Positions 6,253 through 14,735 of a stretch of 64,000 bases of DNA are shown one piece after another. The position numbers and the translations under genes are program-made. The stretch is taken from assembly GCA_041390865.1 (NCBI GenBank), contig JAWKPC010000008.1, positions 101,946 through 165,945 of the forward strand, in the 5' to 3' direction. The stretch's first letter is position 1; each line of letters opens with the position of its first letter. Origin of the DNA: JAUIIK01 sp041390865. Its GTDB lineage: Bacteria; Chloroflexota; Chloroflexia; Thermomicrobiales; CFX8. The notes beneath the pieces are model-generated. The model saw only the letters and a program-made list of their open reading frames with translations. It was not told the DNA's origin and did no database searches.

Positions 6253-8067
6253 GTGCCGTTGGAAGAATCGAGACAATGGCAGAGGGTCTTCGGGAGCCTC
6301 CTCTTACCGTTGATCATTCTGGCCGGGCTGACGTCCGCGTTTCAGGGCGAGTCCGGGCCGCAGGAAGTTAACCTGAACCCGGATCCCGAGATCTTCGGCA
6401 TCGTCGGGCTGGACCCCTGGTACACCTACAACGCTGACCCCGTGAATTTTCCAGACGACGTAAACCGGGCTCTCCTCGAACGGATGGCCTCCGACATGTC
6501 CCAGCTCGGAGCGCGCTGGATCCGGATCGAGTTTCACGCGGAATACAACGTCGATGTCGGGCCGGGCCCGATCGACTATTCCAAGCATGACTGGTTCATC
6601 AACGAGGTCGCGCCACGTTACGGGTTGAACGTTCTGGCTGTCTTCGGCAGCGGCCTGATCGGCGACCGCGATCCGACCTGGGGCTTCCAGCACATCAACG
6701 ATCCGCTGGATGAGAACGGCACCAATCGCTACATCGATCTCTACGTCGAACGGTCGCGAGAGATCATGTTGCGATACGGTCATCGTATTGCGGCGGTCGA
6801 GGTTCTGAACGAGCCGAATGCCAGTCAGGTGCTTTCGGATGACTCGCTCGGCAAGACAAAATCGGTGACGCCCGCGAATTACGGGGAGTTGATCCGAAGA
6901 ACGTTCGATACGGTCAAGGAAGTAAGCCCGGAGACATCGGTGATCATGGGCGGCGTTCTGTTCGACGATGAGAATGGCACCTCGTACGATCTGCGCGGTC
7001 GCTCCTACGACATGGACTGGCTCGAGGGCGTCTACTCGTCCCGAGCCGTGATGACCTACAAGGTCGAGCACGGCCGGCACCCGTTTGACTCGATCGGGGT
7101 CCATCCCTATTTCATGGAACCCCAGGACATCATCGAGTATCTCCACCAGGCCCGGAACCTGCAGCTCAAATTCGACGATCGCGCCGGGCGGATCTGGATT
7201 ACCGAGGTTGGCTGGCCGGCCCAGGCGCCCGAGCATGTCACCGAGCTCGGCATTGGGCTGCCCTCCGAGAGCGAGCGGGAGCAGGCGGCGTTCATGAGCT
7301 CGATTTACACAACGGTCCAGCAGCGTGCCCCGTTCGTTGAACGCATCTTCTGGTTCAAGTACGAGGACTTCCCGGTGGATGGCCAGTACAACGGCTGGGG
7401 GCTCGTCCGTCTCGAAGGAGCGCACGACGAGTATGGCAGTTACTCAACGCCATGGCCCCGAAAGTTCGCGTTCTCCGTCTACCAGGCACTCGCTAGCCCG
7501 GAGTATCTACCAGTCGCGCCGGTCGAAGAGCCGGACGATCTCGAAAATGGCCGGTATTTTGCGGAAACCGGTCATACGCTCAAATCTCCCTTCATCGAGT
7601 ACTGGCAATCGGAGGGCGGCATCGGTCGTTTCGGGATGCCGATCACCGAGCCGTTCGATCAGGGCGGGACGCTTGTCCAGTACTTCGAGCGTGCACGGCT
7701 CGAGTACTACCCTGAGTTTGCGGCCGATGGTTGGGGAATCCAGATGGGGCATCTGGGCCGCTTCCTGGTCGAGGCCCGCGGACTTGGCACTGAACCGATG
7801 GCCGATACCGGCGCGCCGAATCAGCGCTATTTCCCGGAGACAGGTTATGCAATCCTTGGAGCATTCCGGCTCTACTGGGAGGCAAACGACGGTTTGACGC
7901 AGTTCGGGTACCCGATCACACCGGAGATCGTGGAGGACGGCGTTCTGGTCCAGTACTTCGAGCGGGCGAGATTCGAGTACTCGCCGACGCCCGACTCCAA
8001 TGGATATGAAGTTGTCCTCGGCGATATCGGCACCGAGGCGCTGGAGATCCCCGGCTGGTATCGCTGA
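6253..8067 (+). CDS. Secreted glycoside hydrolase-like protein with C-terminal LGFP-like modules
   Basis: This 604-residue protein starts at GTG and has an N-terminal hydrophobic signal segment (residues 13-30). Residues about 45-420 form a TIM-barrel glycosidase of clan GH-A type: VLNEPNAS holds the likely acid/base Glu187 and WITEVGW the likely nucleophile Glu318. The exact family (GH5, GH39 or GH53-like) is uncertain. Residues about 433-600 hold two related modules, each with RYF.ETG, a YW segment, FG.PIT and LVQYFERAR.EY, similar to LGFP/wall-anchor repeats. The protein probably cleaves polysaccharide outside the cell while attached to the surface. Its TGA overlaps the next ATG (TGATG). 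Confidence 0.78.
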   Translation: MPLEESRQWQRVFGSLLLPLIILAGLTSAFQGESGPQEVNLNPDPEIFGIVGLDPWYTYNADPVNFPDDVNRALLERMASDMSQLGARWIRIEFHAEYNVDVGPGPIDYSKHDWFINEVAPRYGLNVLAVFGSGLIGDRDPTWGFQHINDPLDENGTNRYIDLYVERSREIMLRYGHRIAAVEVLNEPNASQVLSDDSLGKTKSVTPANYGELIRRTFDTVKEVSPETSVIMGGVLFDDENGTSYDLRGRSYDMDWLEGVYSSRAVMTYKVEHGRHPFDSIGVHPYFMEPQDIIEYLHQARNLQLKFDDRAGRIWITEVGWPAQAPEHVTELGIGLPSESEREQAAFMSSIYTTVQQRAPFVERIFWFKYEDFPVDGQYNGWGLVRLEGAHDEYGSYSTPWPRKFAFSVYQALASPEYLPVAPVEEPDDLENGRYFAETGHTLKSPFIEYWQSEGGIGRFGMPITEPFDQGGTLVQYFERARLEYYPEFAADGWGIQMGHLGRFLVEARGLGTEPMADTGAPNQRYFPETGYAILGAFRLYWEANDGLTQFGYPITPEIVEDGVLVQYFERARFEYSPTPDSNGYEVVLGDIGTEALEIPGWYR

Positions 8068-9236
8068 TGCAACTTCGGCAACCGGAGTCGGACGATTCGA
8101 ACCCGAGCCTCATGGATCTCGTTGCCGGCGAGATCGAGCGCGATGGTCCGATGACATTCGCCAGATTCATGGAGATCGTCATCTCCGATCCGGAGCACGG
8201 CTATTACGCGTCCTCAGCACATCGCGCCGGACGGTCCGGCGATTTCCTCACGGCACCCGAAACCCATTTTATCTTCGGATGGCTCGTCGCACGCCAGATA
8301 CGGGAATGCTGGGACAGGCTCGGACGCGACCAGAAACTGATCGTGAGCGAGCACGGGGCCGGACGCGGAGCCCTCGGCCTGCAGATCCTCGACTGGTTCT
8401 CCCGACATCCTCCGGACGGTCTGGAGTCCCTGGCATATCGCGTCGATGACCTGAATCCAGGACACAGTTCGGCCATCGAACGCGCGGTCGAACAACAGGG
8501 CAATGATTCGCCGGTTTCGGTGGAGCCTGCCGCCCCCGGCTCGTTCACTGGAGTGGTCATTGCGAATGAGTTCCTCGACGCGCTGCCTTTTCACCGGCTC
8601 AAGCTTGAAGACGGTCAGATTCGGGAGCTGTATGTGACGGTCAAGGACGGATGGTTTGACCATGAGGTCGGCGAACTATCGGACGCTGCGTCCGGTGCGC
8701 TCGACCTGGATATTCAGGCAGACGATGGCCAGCGTTTCGAGTTCTGTCCGGCTATAGAGGATTGGTTTCAGCAGATCGGACGGCAGTTGGAGCGGGGCTA
8801 CGTCCTGATCTTCGATTACGGTGACGAGCGGGACGCATTACTCGACGTTCAGCGATTCCCGGGCGGGACGTTGAAGACCTATCGCCAGCACCAGGTTGGT
8901 GACGATCCATTCCAGGACATCGGCCAGAGGGACATAACGGCCCACGTCGATTTCACCCTTGTCGAGTCGGCTGCGCGAGGAAACGGGTTCCGTGTCGAGG
9001 GCATCACAAGTCAGGCGGAGTTCGTCGCCGGCGTCGGGTTGGACGAGGTCCTGCTCGAGATCCAGGGGAGGGCTGACGCGGCTTCCGAGTATCCGGCGGC
9101 ACGGGCTGCTGCCATGGAGCTGCTGAACCCTGGTGGACTCGGGAGATTCCGGGTCGCCATTCTCTCCAGGAACGTCGACGACCAGGCTCCGCTGAAGGGG
9201 TTGGCGTTCCGGTTGCCGGCCCTGAATCGCCGCTGA
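8067..9236 (+). CDS. Class I SAM-dependent methyltransferase, MidA/NDUFAF7 family
   Basis: The 389-residue protein has the layout of the MidA (DUF185) family. An N-terminal region contains FARFMEIVISDPEHGYYAS. The SAM-binding loop is SEHGAGRGALG at about 91-101, where the first acidic and glycine residues of EVGPGRG have drifted. Motif IV is VIANEFLDALPFHRL at about 165-179. Eukaryotic NDUFAF7 methylates an arginine of a complex I subunit; bacterial targets are poorly known, so a role in respiratory complex assembly is inference. The ATG overlaps the preceding stop by one base, which implies coupled translation with the unrelated glycosidase. Confidence 0.85.
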   Translation: MQLRQPESDDSNPSLMDLVAGEIERDGPMTFARFMEIVISDPEHGYYASSAHRAGRSGDFLTAPETHFIFGWLVARQIRECWDRLGRDQKLIVSEHGAGRGALGLQILDWFSRHPPDGLESLAYRVDDLNPGHSSAIERAVEQQGNDSPVSVEPAAPGSFTGVVIANEFLDALPFHRLKLEDGQIRELYVTVKDGWFDHEVGELSDAASGALDLDIQADDGQRFEFCPAIEDWFQQIGRQLERGYVLIFDYGDERDALLDVQRFPGGTLKTYRQHQVGDDPFQDIGQRDITAHVDFTLVESAARGNGFRVEGITSQAEFVAGVGLDEVLLEIQGRADAASEYPAARAAAMELLNPGGLGRFRVAILSRNVDDQAPLKGLAFRLPALNRR

Positions 9237-9346
9237 GTCCCGATCATTTGATTCGACCGCAAGAATCCGATAGCTCGCCGGTCCCGTCTCGCTTATCCTC
9301 GAAGAGTGAGATGAGCGATTCAAGTACAGCTGCTTCGGAGACCAGA

Positions 9347-10420
9347 ATGCACTCAACGACTAATCGAAACGATTCGACCTCGTACTCCAGCGATGATGAG
9401 CGCTGGGCGGCGGTGCTCGAGCGCGACAGCCGGGCCGAAGGGGCGTTCTACTACGGCGTCACGTCGACCGGTATCTTCTGCCGGCCGACCTGCCCCTCCA
9501 GACGACCCACTCGCGATCGGGTGGCGTTCTTCCCAGCCAGCGAGGACGCGCTACGTGCCGGCTACCGGCCATGCAAGCGATGCCGTCCCGATGCCGAGAG
9601 CCGGGATGTCGAGTTCGTGCGGCAGGTGGTCGATGCGATCGATGGCTGGGACGATGGCCAGCCGACGCTGGCGAATCTGTCCGCAATTGTCGGCATGAGT
9701 CCGGCTCACCTGCAACGGAAATTCAAGCAGGCGACCGGCGTCTCTCCGGCGGAATACGTCCGCCAACGACGTATCCAACGGTTCCGAACCGGGCTCAAGG
9801 AAGGAAATGACGTGACGACGAGCATGTACGATGCAGGTTTCGAATCGTCTGCGTCGCTGTATGAATCCGCCGAGCGAGAGATGGGTATGACGCCCGGTGA
9901 GTACAGGGCCGGCGGGAAGGATGCATCCCTCCGGTTCGTCATCGGTGATACGCCGCTGGGTCGCTTGCTCATGGCGTACTCCGATCGCGGGATCGCATCG
10001 ATCCAGATCGGCAACGACGATGACGAGCTCGTTCAGTCGCTCCGGGATGAGTTCCCGTCTGCCACGATTGCCGAGGAATCCGGAACCCATCCGTGGTTCC
10101 AGGTCATCCTGAACTATCTGGGCGGAAAGATCCCGCACCCCGATCTTCCGGTTGACGTTCAGGGGACGGCATTTCAGCGGCGTGTCTGGCAGGCGATCCG
10201 GGTGGTTCCGCCGGGCGAGACGCGATCCTATCGAGAAATTGCCGTCGAGATCGACAGCCCGAACGCCGTCCGCGCCGTCGCGAATGCATGCGCCAACAAT
10301 CGGATCGCACTGGTGATCCCCTGTCACCGGATTGTGCGGTCGGATGGAAAATCGGGCGGCTACCGCTGGGGCGAAGAACGGAAGACGGCGCTGCTTGCGC
10401 TGGAGAATTCCGAGTCGTAG
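9347..10420 (+). CDS. ada: Bifunctional DNA alkylation repair protein and regulator Ada
   Basis: From the ATG at 9347 (GGAG six bases upstream) the protein has 357 residues and all three Ada modules. The N-terminal zinc domain has Cys45, Cys49, Cys76 and Cys79 (FCRPTC and CKRC); in E. coli one of these accepts methyl from phosphotriesters. An AraC-type helix-turn-helix covers about 95-185. The C-terminal O6-alkylguanine transferase has IPCHRIV with acceptor Cys326. The protein removes methyl groups irreversibly and, once methylated, activates repair genes including its own. In-frame ATGs at 9248 and 9311 are less likely starts. All key cysteines are present. Confidence 0.93.
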   Translation: MHSTTNRNDSTSYSSDDERWAAVLERDSRAEGAFYYGVTSTGIFCRPTCPSRRPTRDRVAFFPASEDALRAGYRPCKRCRPDAESRDVEFVRQVVDAIDGWDDGQPTLANLSAIVGMSPAHLQRKFKQATGVSPAEYVRQRRIQRFRTGLKEGNDVTTSMYDAGFESSASLYESAEREMGMTPGEYRAGGKDASLRFVIGDTPLGRLLMAYSDRGIASIQIGNDDDELVQSLRDEFPSATIAEESGTHPWFQVILNYLGGKIPHPDLPVDVQGTAFQRRVWQAIRVVPPGETRSYREIAVEIDSPNAVRAVANACANNRIALVIPCHRIVRSDGKSGGYRWGEERKTALLALENSES

Positions 10421-10480
10421 ACGGCCGAAGCTGCTTGGCCAGAACAGCGATCCAGCACTGTTTGAATATGCAGACCCCGG

Positions 10481-10506
10481 AGAGGCCGACATCCGAGTCG
10501 GCCTCT
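10481..10506 (+). terminator. Hairpin downstream of ada
   Basis: A perfect 10-bp stem (AGAGGCCGAC with GTCGGCCTCT) closes a six-base loop, 60 bases after the ada stop. The following TCGCCG is not U-rich, so termination would be inefficient or factor-assisted. Confidence 0.5.
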
Positions 10507-10598
10507 TCGCCGTAAGATAGCCGTAAGTAGCGTTGGGCATACTCGAATCGTTGGCGACTGCCATCATCGCTACGTATCGGAACGGGTAGGGTTACCAA

Positions 10599-12329
10599 AT
10601 GTCAAGCTGGTCGACAGACATGGGAAGAACCGATCAAGCTGACGGTGGAGTTCAGGCGCGCGAAGGTGCGTCGCCAGAGCGAACCTGGCCGATTGCGAAT
10701 GGACTGATTGTCGGCGCTCTGGCGGGGCTTATCGCCAGCGGATTGATGCTCTGGATTGGACGGACCTGGGGAGGCTCCATCCTCGCCCAGCTTCTGGCGG
10801 AGCGAACCACCGCCGAACTTCCTCTTGCCGTCGTGCGCGATGCATTGACCAATCTCGAAGAAAATGCCAAGCCCGTCGCGCTGATCGGCATCACGATCGG
10901 TCAGATCATCGCCGCAGCCCTGGGAGCCGTTCTCTATGGCCGCTTCGCAGGCCGGACGTTTCGCGATCGGGTCGTCGGCGCCGCGGTACTGAGCGGAGCT
11001 GCCTGGCTCGTGCTTTCGGTCGTCGCCGCTCCGGTCGGCGGCATCGGGCTGTTCGCCGCCGATTCAGCGCTCGGCGTCGGGGATACCCAGCTCAATTTCG
11101 TCATTACCTCCGTCGCATACGGCGCACTGGTCGCGGCGTTGGTGCCGTGGCCGAGACTTGCGATGGGTGAGGCCTCACCTGAGCGGCGGACCTTGCTGAA
11201 GGTCGCCGGTCTCGGAGCGCTCGCGCTGCCTGCCATCTGGGCGACGCGCTACATCGGCATGCACGCCAACCGGCTGCGGAACGTCGCCGACACGGAAGCT
11301 GCCTTCAGATCCTCAGCGGGTGAGAGCACGTTCGAGGCGGCTGGCATGCCGGAGTTCTATACCCCGCTGGACGCCTTCTACGTCGTGTCCAAGAATCTAG
11401 TCGATCCGACCGTTTCGGAGATGGATTGGAGCCTGGAGATTGGCGGCCTCGTCGACAATCCGATGACCCTTTCCTACAGCGACGTGCTCGTTCGCGACAC
11501 GTCCGAGATGGCCTCGACGCTGGAGTGCATCTCGAATCGCGTCGGCGGAACCTACATCTCGAACACGATCTGGACAGGGTTTCCGCTCAAGGAATTGCTG
11601 GAAGAGGCCGGGATCCAGGATGGCGTGATCGACATCAAGATGGAGGCTGCCGACGGCTACTCCGAGTCCATACCGCTCGAAGAAGCGATGCAGGACGATA
11701 CGATGCTCGCCTATCTCATTGATGGCCAGCCGTTGACCGAAAAGCATGGCTTCCCGCTTCGTTTGATCGTACCCGGTATTTTCGGGATGAAGAACGTCAA
11801 GTGGATAACCAGGATTGAAGCGGTTGCCGATGACTATCAGGGCTACTGGCAGGAGCGCAGCTGGAGCGACGTGGCAACGGTTGTCACGATGAGCCGCATC
11901 GACATTCCGAAGCGCGGCTACAAGGCCCAGATGGGCGAGACGGTCAAGATCGGCGGCGTCGCGTTCGCCGGTGATCGCGGTATCTCCAAGGTCGAAGTGA
12001 CGCTGGATGGCGGAGCGACCTGGCAGGAAGCTGAACTTTCGGACGTGCCGTCCAGCCGGACCTGGCGTCTGTGGCGCTACGACTACCTGGCGACCGACGC
12101 GGGTATCAAGCGGATCGCTGTCCGGGCAACCGACGGGACGGGCGCGCTTCAAACTGAGGAGGAGCAGGATCCGCTTCCCGACGGAGCGACCGGCTACGAT
12201 CGAGACTGGTTCGAAGTCCTTGAAGATGATGGCAGTTCGGCTGAAGTCGAGGGAAGCTCGATCGGCGGCCTCGCTCGAGTTTGGCTCGATGGGAACTACG
12301 AGCCCGCGCAAACGTCCGACCGCGAATAG
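10599..12329 (+). CDS. Membrane-linked molybdopterin-dependent oxidoreductase (sulfite oxidase type)
   Basis: The 576-residue protein has an N-terminal membrane part with about four TM helices (near residues 28-50, 86-107, 118-142, 155-180). A fifth segment near 198-218 is preceded by two Arg. Residues about 255-420 form the sulfite-oxidase-type Mo-cofactor domain; Cys310 in ECISNRVGG is the expected Mo ligand. Residues about 425-545 match the Ig-like Mo-cofactor dimerisation domain (VKIGGVAFAGDRGISKVEVT). Related enzymes oxidise sulfite or reduce S/N-oxides. The substrate and electron partner are not visible. The catalytic part probably lies outside the membrane. No heme-binding CXXCH is present. 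Confidence 0.82.
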   Translation: MSSWSTDMGRTDQADGGVQAREGASPERTWPIANGLIVGALAGLIASGLMLWIGRTWGGSILAQLLAERTTAELPLAVVRDALTNLEENAKPVALIGITIGQIIAAALGAVLYGRFAGRTFRDRVVGAAVLSGAAWLVLSVVAAPVGGIGLFAADSALGVGDTQLNFVITSVAYGALVAALVPWPRLAMGEASPERRTLLKVAGLGALALPAIWATRYIGMHANRLRNVADTEAAFRSSAGESTFEAAGMPEFYTPLDAFYVVSKNLVDPTVSEMDWSLEIGGLVDNPMTLSYSDVLVRDTSEMASTLECISNRVGGTYISNTIWTGFPLKELLEEAGIQDGVIDIKMEAADGYSESIPLEEAMQDDTMLAYLIDGQPLTEKHGFPLRLIVPGIFGMKNVKWITRIEAVADDYQGYWQERSWSDVATVVTMSRIDIPKRGYKAQMGETVKIGGVAFAGDRGISKVEVTLDGGATWQEAELSDVPSSRTWRLWRYDYLATDAGIKRIAVRATDGTGALQTEEEQDPLPDGATGYDRDWFEVLEDDGSSAEVEGSSIGGLARVWLDGNYEPAQTSDRE

Positions 12330-12379
12330 CCGTCATCCCCCGCAGGCTATCAGCTAAGTTACAGAAAACCTGGCCAGAT

Positions 12380-12406
12380 AGAGCCACGATCAATGATCGT
12401 GGCTCT
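12380..12406. terminator. Bidirectional terminator between convergent genes
   Basis: An 11-bp perfect stem (AGAGCCACGAT with ATCGTGGCTCT) with a five-base loop lies between the oxidoreductase stop (12329) and the cofE stop, only three bases from the latter. It can serve both strands; neither side has a long T tract. Confidence 0.6.
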
Positions 12407-12409
12407 GCG

Positions 12410-13168
12410 CTACATGAACAGATCTTTTTCACGCTCGAGAACGAGGTCGGTCGCCCGTCCATCCCCCTTTGGATAGGGGTAACCGCGAATGACCGCGACG
12501 GGCCGGCCATCGAGCTTCCCGTGGACGAGTTCGGCGGCAGACGCCAGTTCGTCAGGGACGGCCATGACCGTTACCCGAAGTTCGTGGCCGCCCGAGTCAA
12601 CCTCTCCGCGGTAGTCGGCAAACACATCCATGCCGGCGATGCCGATGGCGATGTTCGTGATCCCTTTTCGCCATGGGCGGCCGAAGGAATCGCTGATGAT
12701 GATGGCCGGTTCGACGCCGAGGCGTTCGGATAGTCCCCGACGGATGCGGCGCGCCGATGCGTCCGAATCGACGGGGAGCATGCAGACGACGCCGCTGGAG
12801 GGCACGTTCGAGGCGTCGACGCCGGCGTTTGCGCAGATGAACCCATGGTGCGTCTCGGTGATCATCACGCCGCGATCCATCCTGACGACGCGCGCGCTTT
12901 CCCGCAGCACGACTTCGACGTGTCGCGGGTCTTTGCCCCATTCCTCGGCGAAGGTAATCGCCAGCGCCGAGGGCTCGATCGTCGAAAGGTCGACGAGCCT
13001 CCCCTCCGCCTTGGAGACGATTTTCTGGGTGATGACGATCACGTCGTCATTTTCGAGCTCGACGTCGCTTGTCTCTAGAGCGTTGACGATCAGCTCGACG
13101 ACGTCGTCGCCCTCGTGAACTTCTGGAATCCCGTCCAGACCGAGGATCTGGACCGAGGGAATAGCCAT
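12410..13168 (-). CDS. cofE: Coenzyme F420-0:L-glutamate ligase CofE
   Basis: This 252-residue protein matches CofE/FbiB N-terminal ligases along its full length. It starts with VQILGLDGIPEV, then has VIVITQKIVSKAEGR, ITETHHGFICANAGVD and the signature DSFGRPWRKGI. The enzyme adds glutamate(s) to F420-0 with GTP in the cytoplasm, the last step in making the deazaflavin cofactor. It is the single-domain form, without the C-terminal nitroreductase-like domain of actinobacterial FbiB. It lies upstream of nothing but a terminator and downstream of two predicted F420-using enzymes on the same strand, so cofactor synthesis and use are clustered. Confidence 0.93.
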   Translation of the reverse strand: MAIPSVQILGLDGIPEVHEGDDVVELIVNALETSDVELENDDVIVITQKIVSKAEGRLVDLSTIEPSALAITFAEEWGKDPRHVEVVLRESARVVRMDRGVMITETHHGFICANAGVDASNVPSSGVVCMLPVDSDASARRIRRGLSERLGVEPAIIISDSFGRPWRKGITNIAIGIAGMDVFADYRGEVDSGGHELRVTVMAVPDELASAAELVHGKLDGRPVAVIRGYPYPKGDGRATDLVLEREKDLFM

Positions 13169-13214
13169 GTTTACCGTTACCCTGTCCTGGCGTGGTGGCG
13201 GCTTCGCTGCGAGG

Positions 13215-14198
13215 CTAGTCGTTCACGAATGGAACGACGTGCTCTCCGTAGACTTCGATGAATTCTTCCTGATTGCGGCCAACATTGTGGACGTAGATCT
13301 CGTCAAATCCGAACGAAGCCCAGTGCTTGACATGCTCGAGATGCGCTTTCGGATCGCTCGATATGAAGACGCGGTTCTTGTAGTGCTTCGGCTCGACGAG
13401 CTTGGCCATTGCCTGGAAGTCCTCCGGCTGCCGGATGTCGGCCTTCGGGAACGCCATCCCGCCGTTGGGCCACTCCTTGACGGCATTGTCCGTCGCTTCT
13501 TCATCGGTCGCAGCGTAGGAAACGTGGATCTGGAGGATCTTCGCCATCTTCGAGGGATCCTTATCTGCCCGCTTGGCGCCCTTCTCGAACTGGCTGAACA
13601 GACCCTCAATGCGCTGCTCGGGCGCTCCGACCGTGATCATGCCGTCGGTGTAGCGTCCGGTCCGCATTGCGTTGAGCGGGCCGGCGGTGGCGACGTAGAT
13701 TGGCGGCGGGGAGTCAGGCAAAGTATAGAGACGCGCGTAATCCATCGAAAAATAGCGGCCCTCGTGCTTGACGCGGTCGCCGGTGAAGAGCTTCTCGATG
13801 ATCTCGACCGCTTCGAACATCATGCGTGACCGGGTACCGCCATCGGGCCAGACCCCGCCAACAATCGCTTCGTTGAGCGCTTCGCCAGCGCCGATCCCGA
13901 GATAGGTCCGTCCCGGATACATCGCTTCCAGGGTGGCCGCCATGTGGGCGACGACCGCCGGATGGTAGCGAAAGCTCGGGCAAACGACGCCGGGGCCGAA
14001 GCGCTGGTCGGTTCGCTCGCCGAGTGCCGCCATGAAGGCGTAGCTGAAGCCGCTCTCTCCCTGCTCCGGAACCCAGGGGTGGAAGTGGTCGGACGCCATG
14101 ACGATCGGGAAACCGACCTTTTCGGCGCGTTCGCAGTAGTCGAGCAAGGCAGTCGGCGAGAACTGCTCCATCATCGCGGCATATCCCATGACAACCAT
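13215..14198 (-). CDS. F420-dependent glucose-6-phosphate dehydrogenase-like LLM oxidoreductase
   Basis: The best start is the ATG at 14198, with AAGGA eight bases upstream; the ATG at 14207 directly abuts that SD. The 327-residue protein is close to the Fgd subfamily. ASDHFHPW near residues 35-42 includes the expected catalytic His, ALGERTDQRFGPGVVCP follows, and YLGIGAGEALNE near 95-106 includes the acidic catalytic position. Fgd oxidises glucose-6-phosphate and supplies reduced F420; related enzymes use other sugar phosphates or alcohols, so the substrate is inferred. It sits between cofE and another F420-type oxidoreductase on the same strand. Confidence 0.8.
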   Translation of the reverse strand: MVVMGYAAMMEQFSPTALLDYCERAEKVGFPIVMASDHFHPWVPEQGESGFSYAFMAALGERTDQRFGPGVVCPSFRYHPAVVAHMAATLEAMYPGRTYLGIGAGEALNEAIVGGVWPDGGTRSRMMFEAVEIIEKLFTGDRVKHEGRYFSMDYARLYTLPDSPPPIYVATAGPLNAMRTGRYTDGMITVGAPEQRIEGLFSQFEKGAKRADKDPSKMAKILQIHVSYAATDEEATDNAVKEWPNGGMAFPKADIRQPEDFQAMAKLVEPKHYKNRVFISSDPKAHLEHVKHWASFGFDEIYVHNVGRNQEEFIEVYGEHVVPFVND

Positions 14199-14243
14199 CG
14201 GTGTCATCCTTTCTCTAATCGACCGGGGCGATCGGGGGTGAAT

Positions 14244-14672
14244 CTAGAATCCGTTCGTAATCATGCTATCGATACTAACAACGAGCGTCGTTCTTTCTTC
14301 CTGTCGGAAGTTCGAGAATCGCTCGTCGATCTCTTCGTCGGTTGCTCCGGGATTGTATCGGCGAGCAATTGCGAAGATGTCTTCCAGTGCCTGTTCCTGG
14401 TCGTCGATGATCTCCGAAACGGTGCCGTTGACCGAGACGAACTTGTACTCCTCTTCCCAGCACAGCGATACCTGAGGATTGGCGCGGACATTCTGGTCCT
14501 TGACCCGGCCGCGAGCCGTGTTCATGATGATCTGATCGTCCCTGAGGGCGTACCACATCACCGTTTGCTGGATGCGGCCATCAGGAAACGAAGTTGCCAG
14601 GACGGCGAAGCGCCGCTCTTCGAGAAACGAACGGACTTCCGGCGTAATTGTCACTATCCCTGCTTTCGACAC
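14244..14672 (-). CDS. F420/FMN split-barrel oxidoreductase (PPOX class)
   Basis: Starting from GTG at 14672, the product has 142 residues, the usual size for TIGR03618-type enzymes; an upstream ATG (14705) would add 11 Cys-rich residues unlike the family. Typical features are LEERRFAVLATSFPDGRIQ and MWYALRDDQIIMNTARGRVK, then NVRANPQVSLCW near 62-73. The family binds F420 (or FMN, or heme) in a split beta-barrel dimer and reduces small organic substrates. The location beside an Fgd-like enzyme and cofE favours F420. Cytoplasmic; substrate unknown. Confidence 0.82.
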   Translation of the reverse strand: MSKAGIVTITPEVRSFLEERRFAVLATSFPDGRIQQTVMWYALRDDQIIMNTARGRVKDQNVRANPQVSLCWEEEYKFVSVNGTVSEIIDDQEQALEDIFAIARRYNPGATDEEIDERFSNFRQEERTTLVVSIDSMITNGF

Positions 14673-14735
14673 AGTGTCTGATTCCAAACACCAACACCGT
14701 AGCATGATTGAGATTGGTGACGCGCGAACTTCCCG

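Noticed and set aside
6304..7425. 373-codon ORF on the minus strand
   Set aside because: It lies wholly opposite the glycoside hydrolase gene, has no SD and shows no motifs; a by-product of high GC third positions.
9551..10567. 338-codon ORF on the minus strand
   Set aside because: Antisense to ada, whose motifs are all intact; no SD or known domain.
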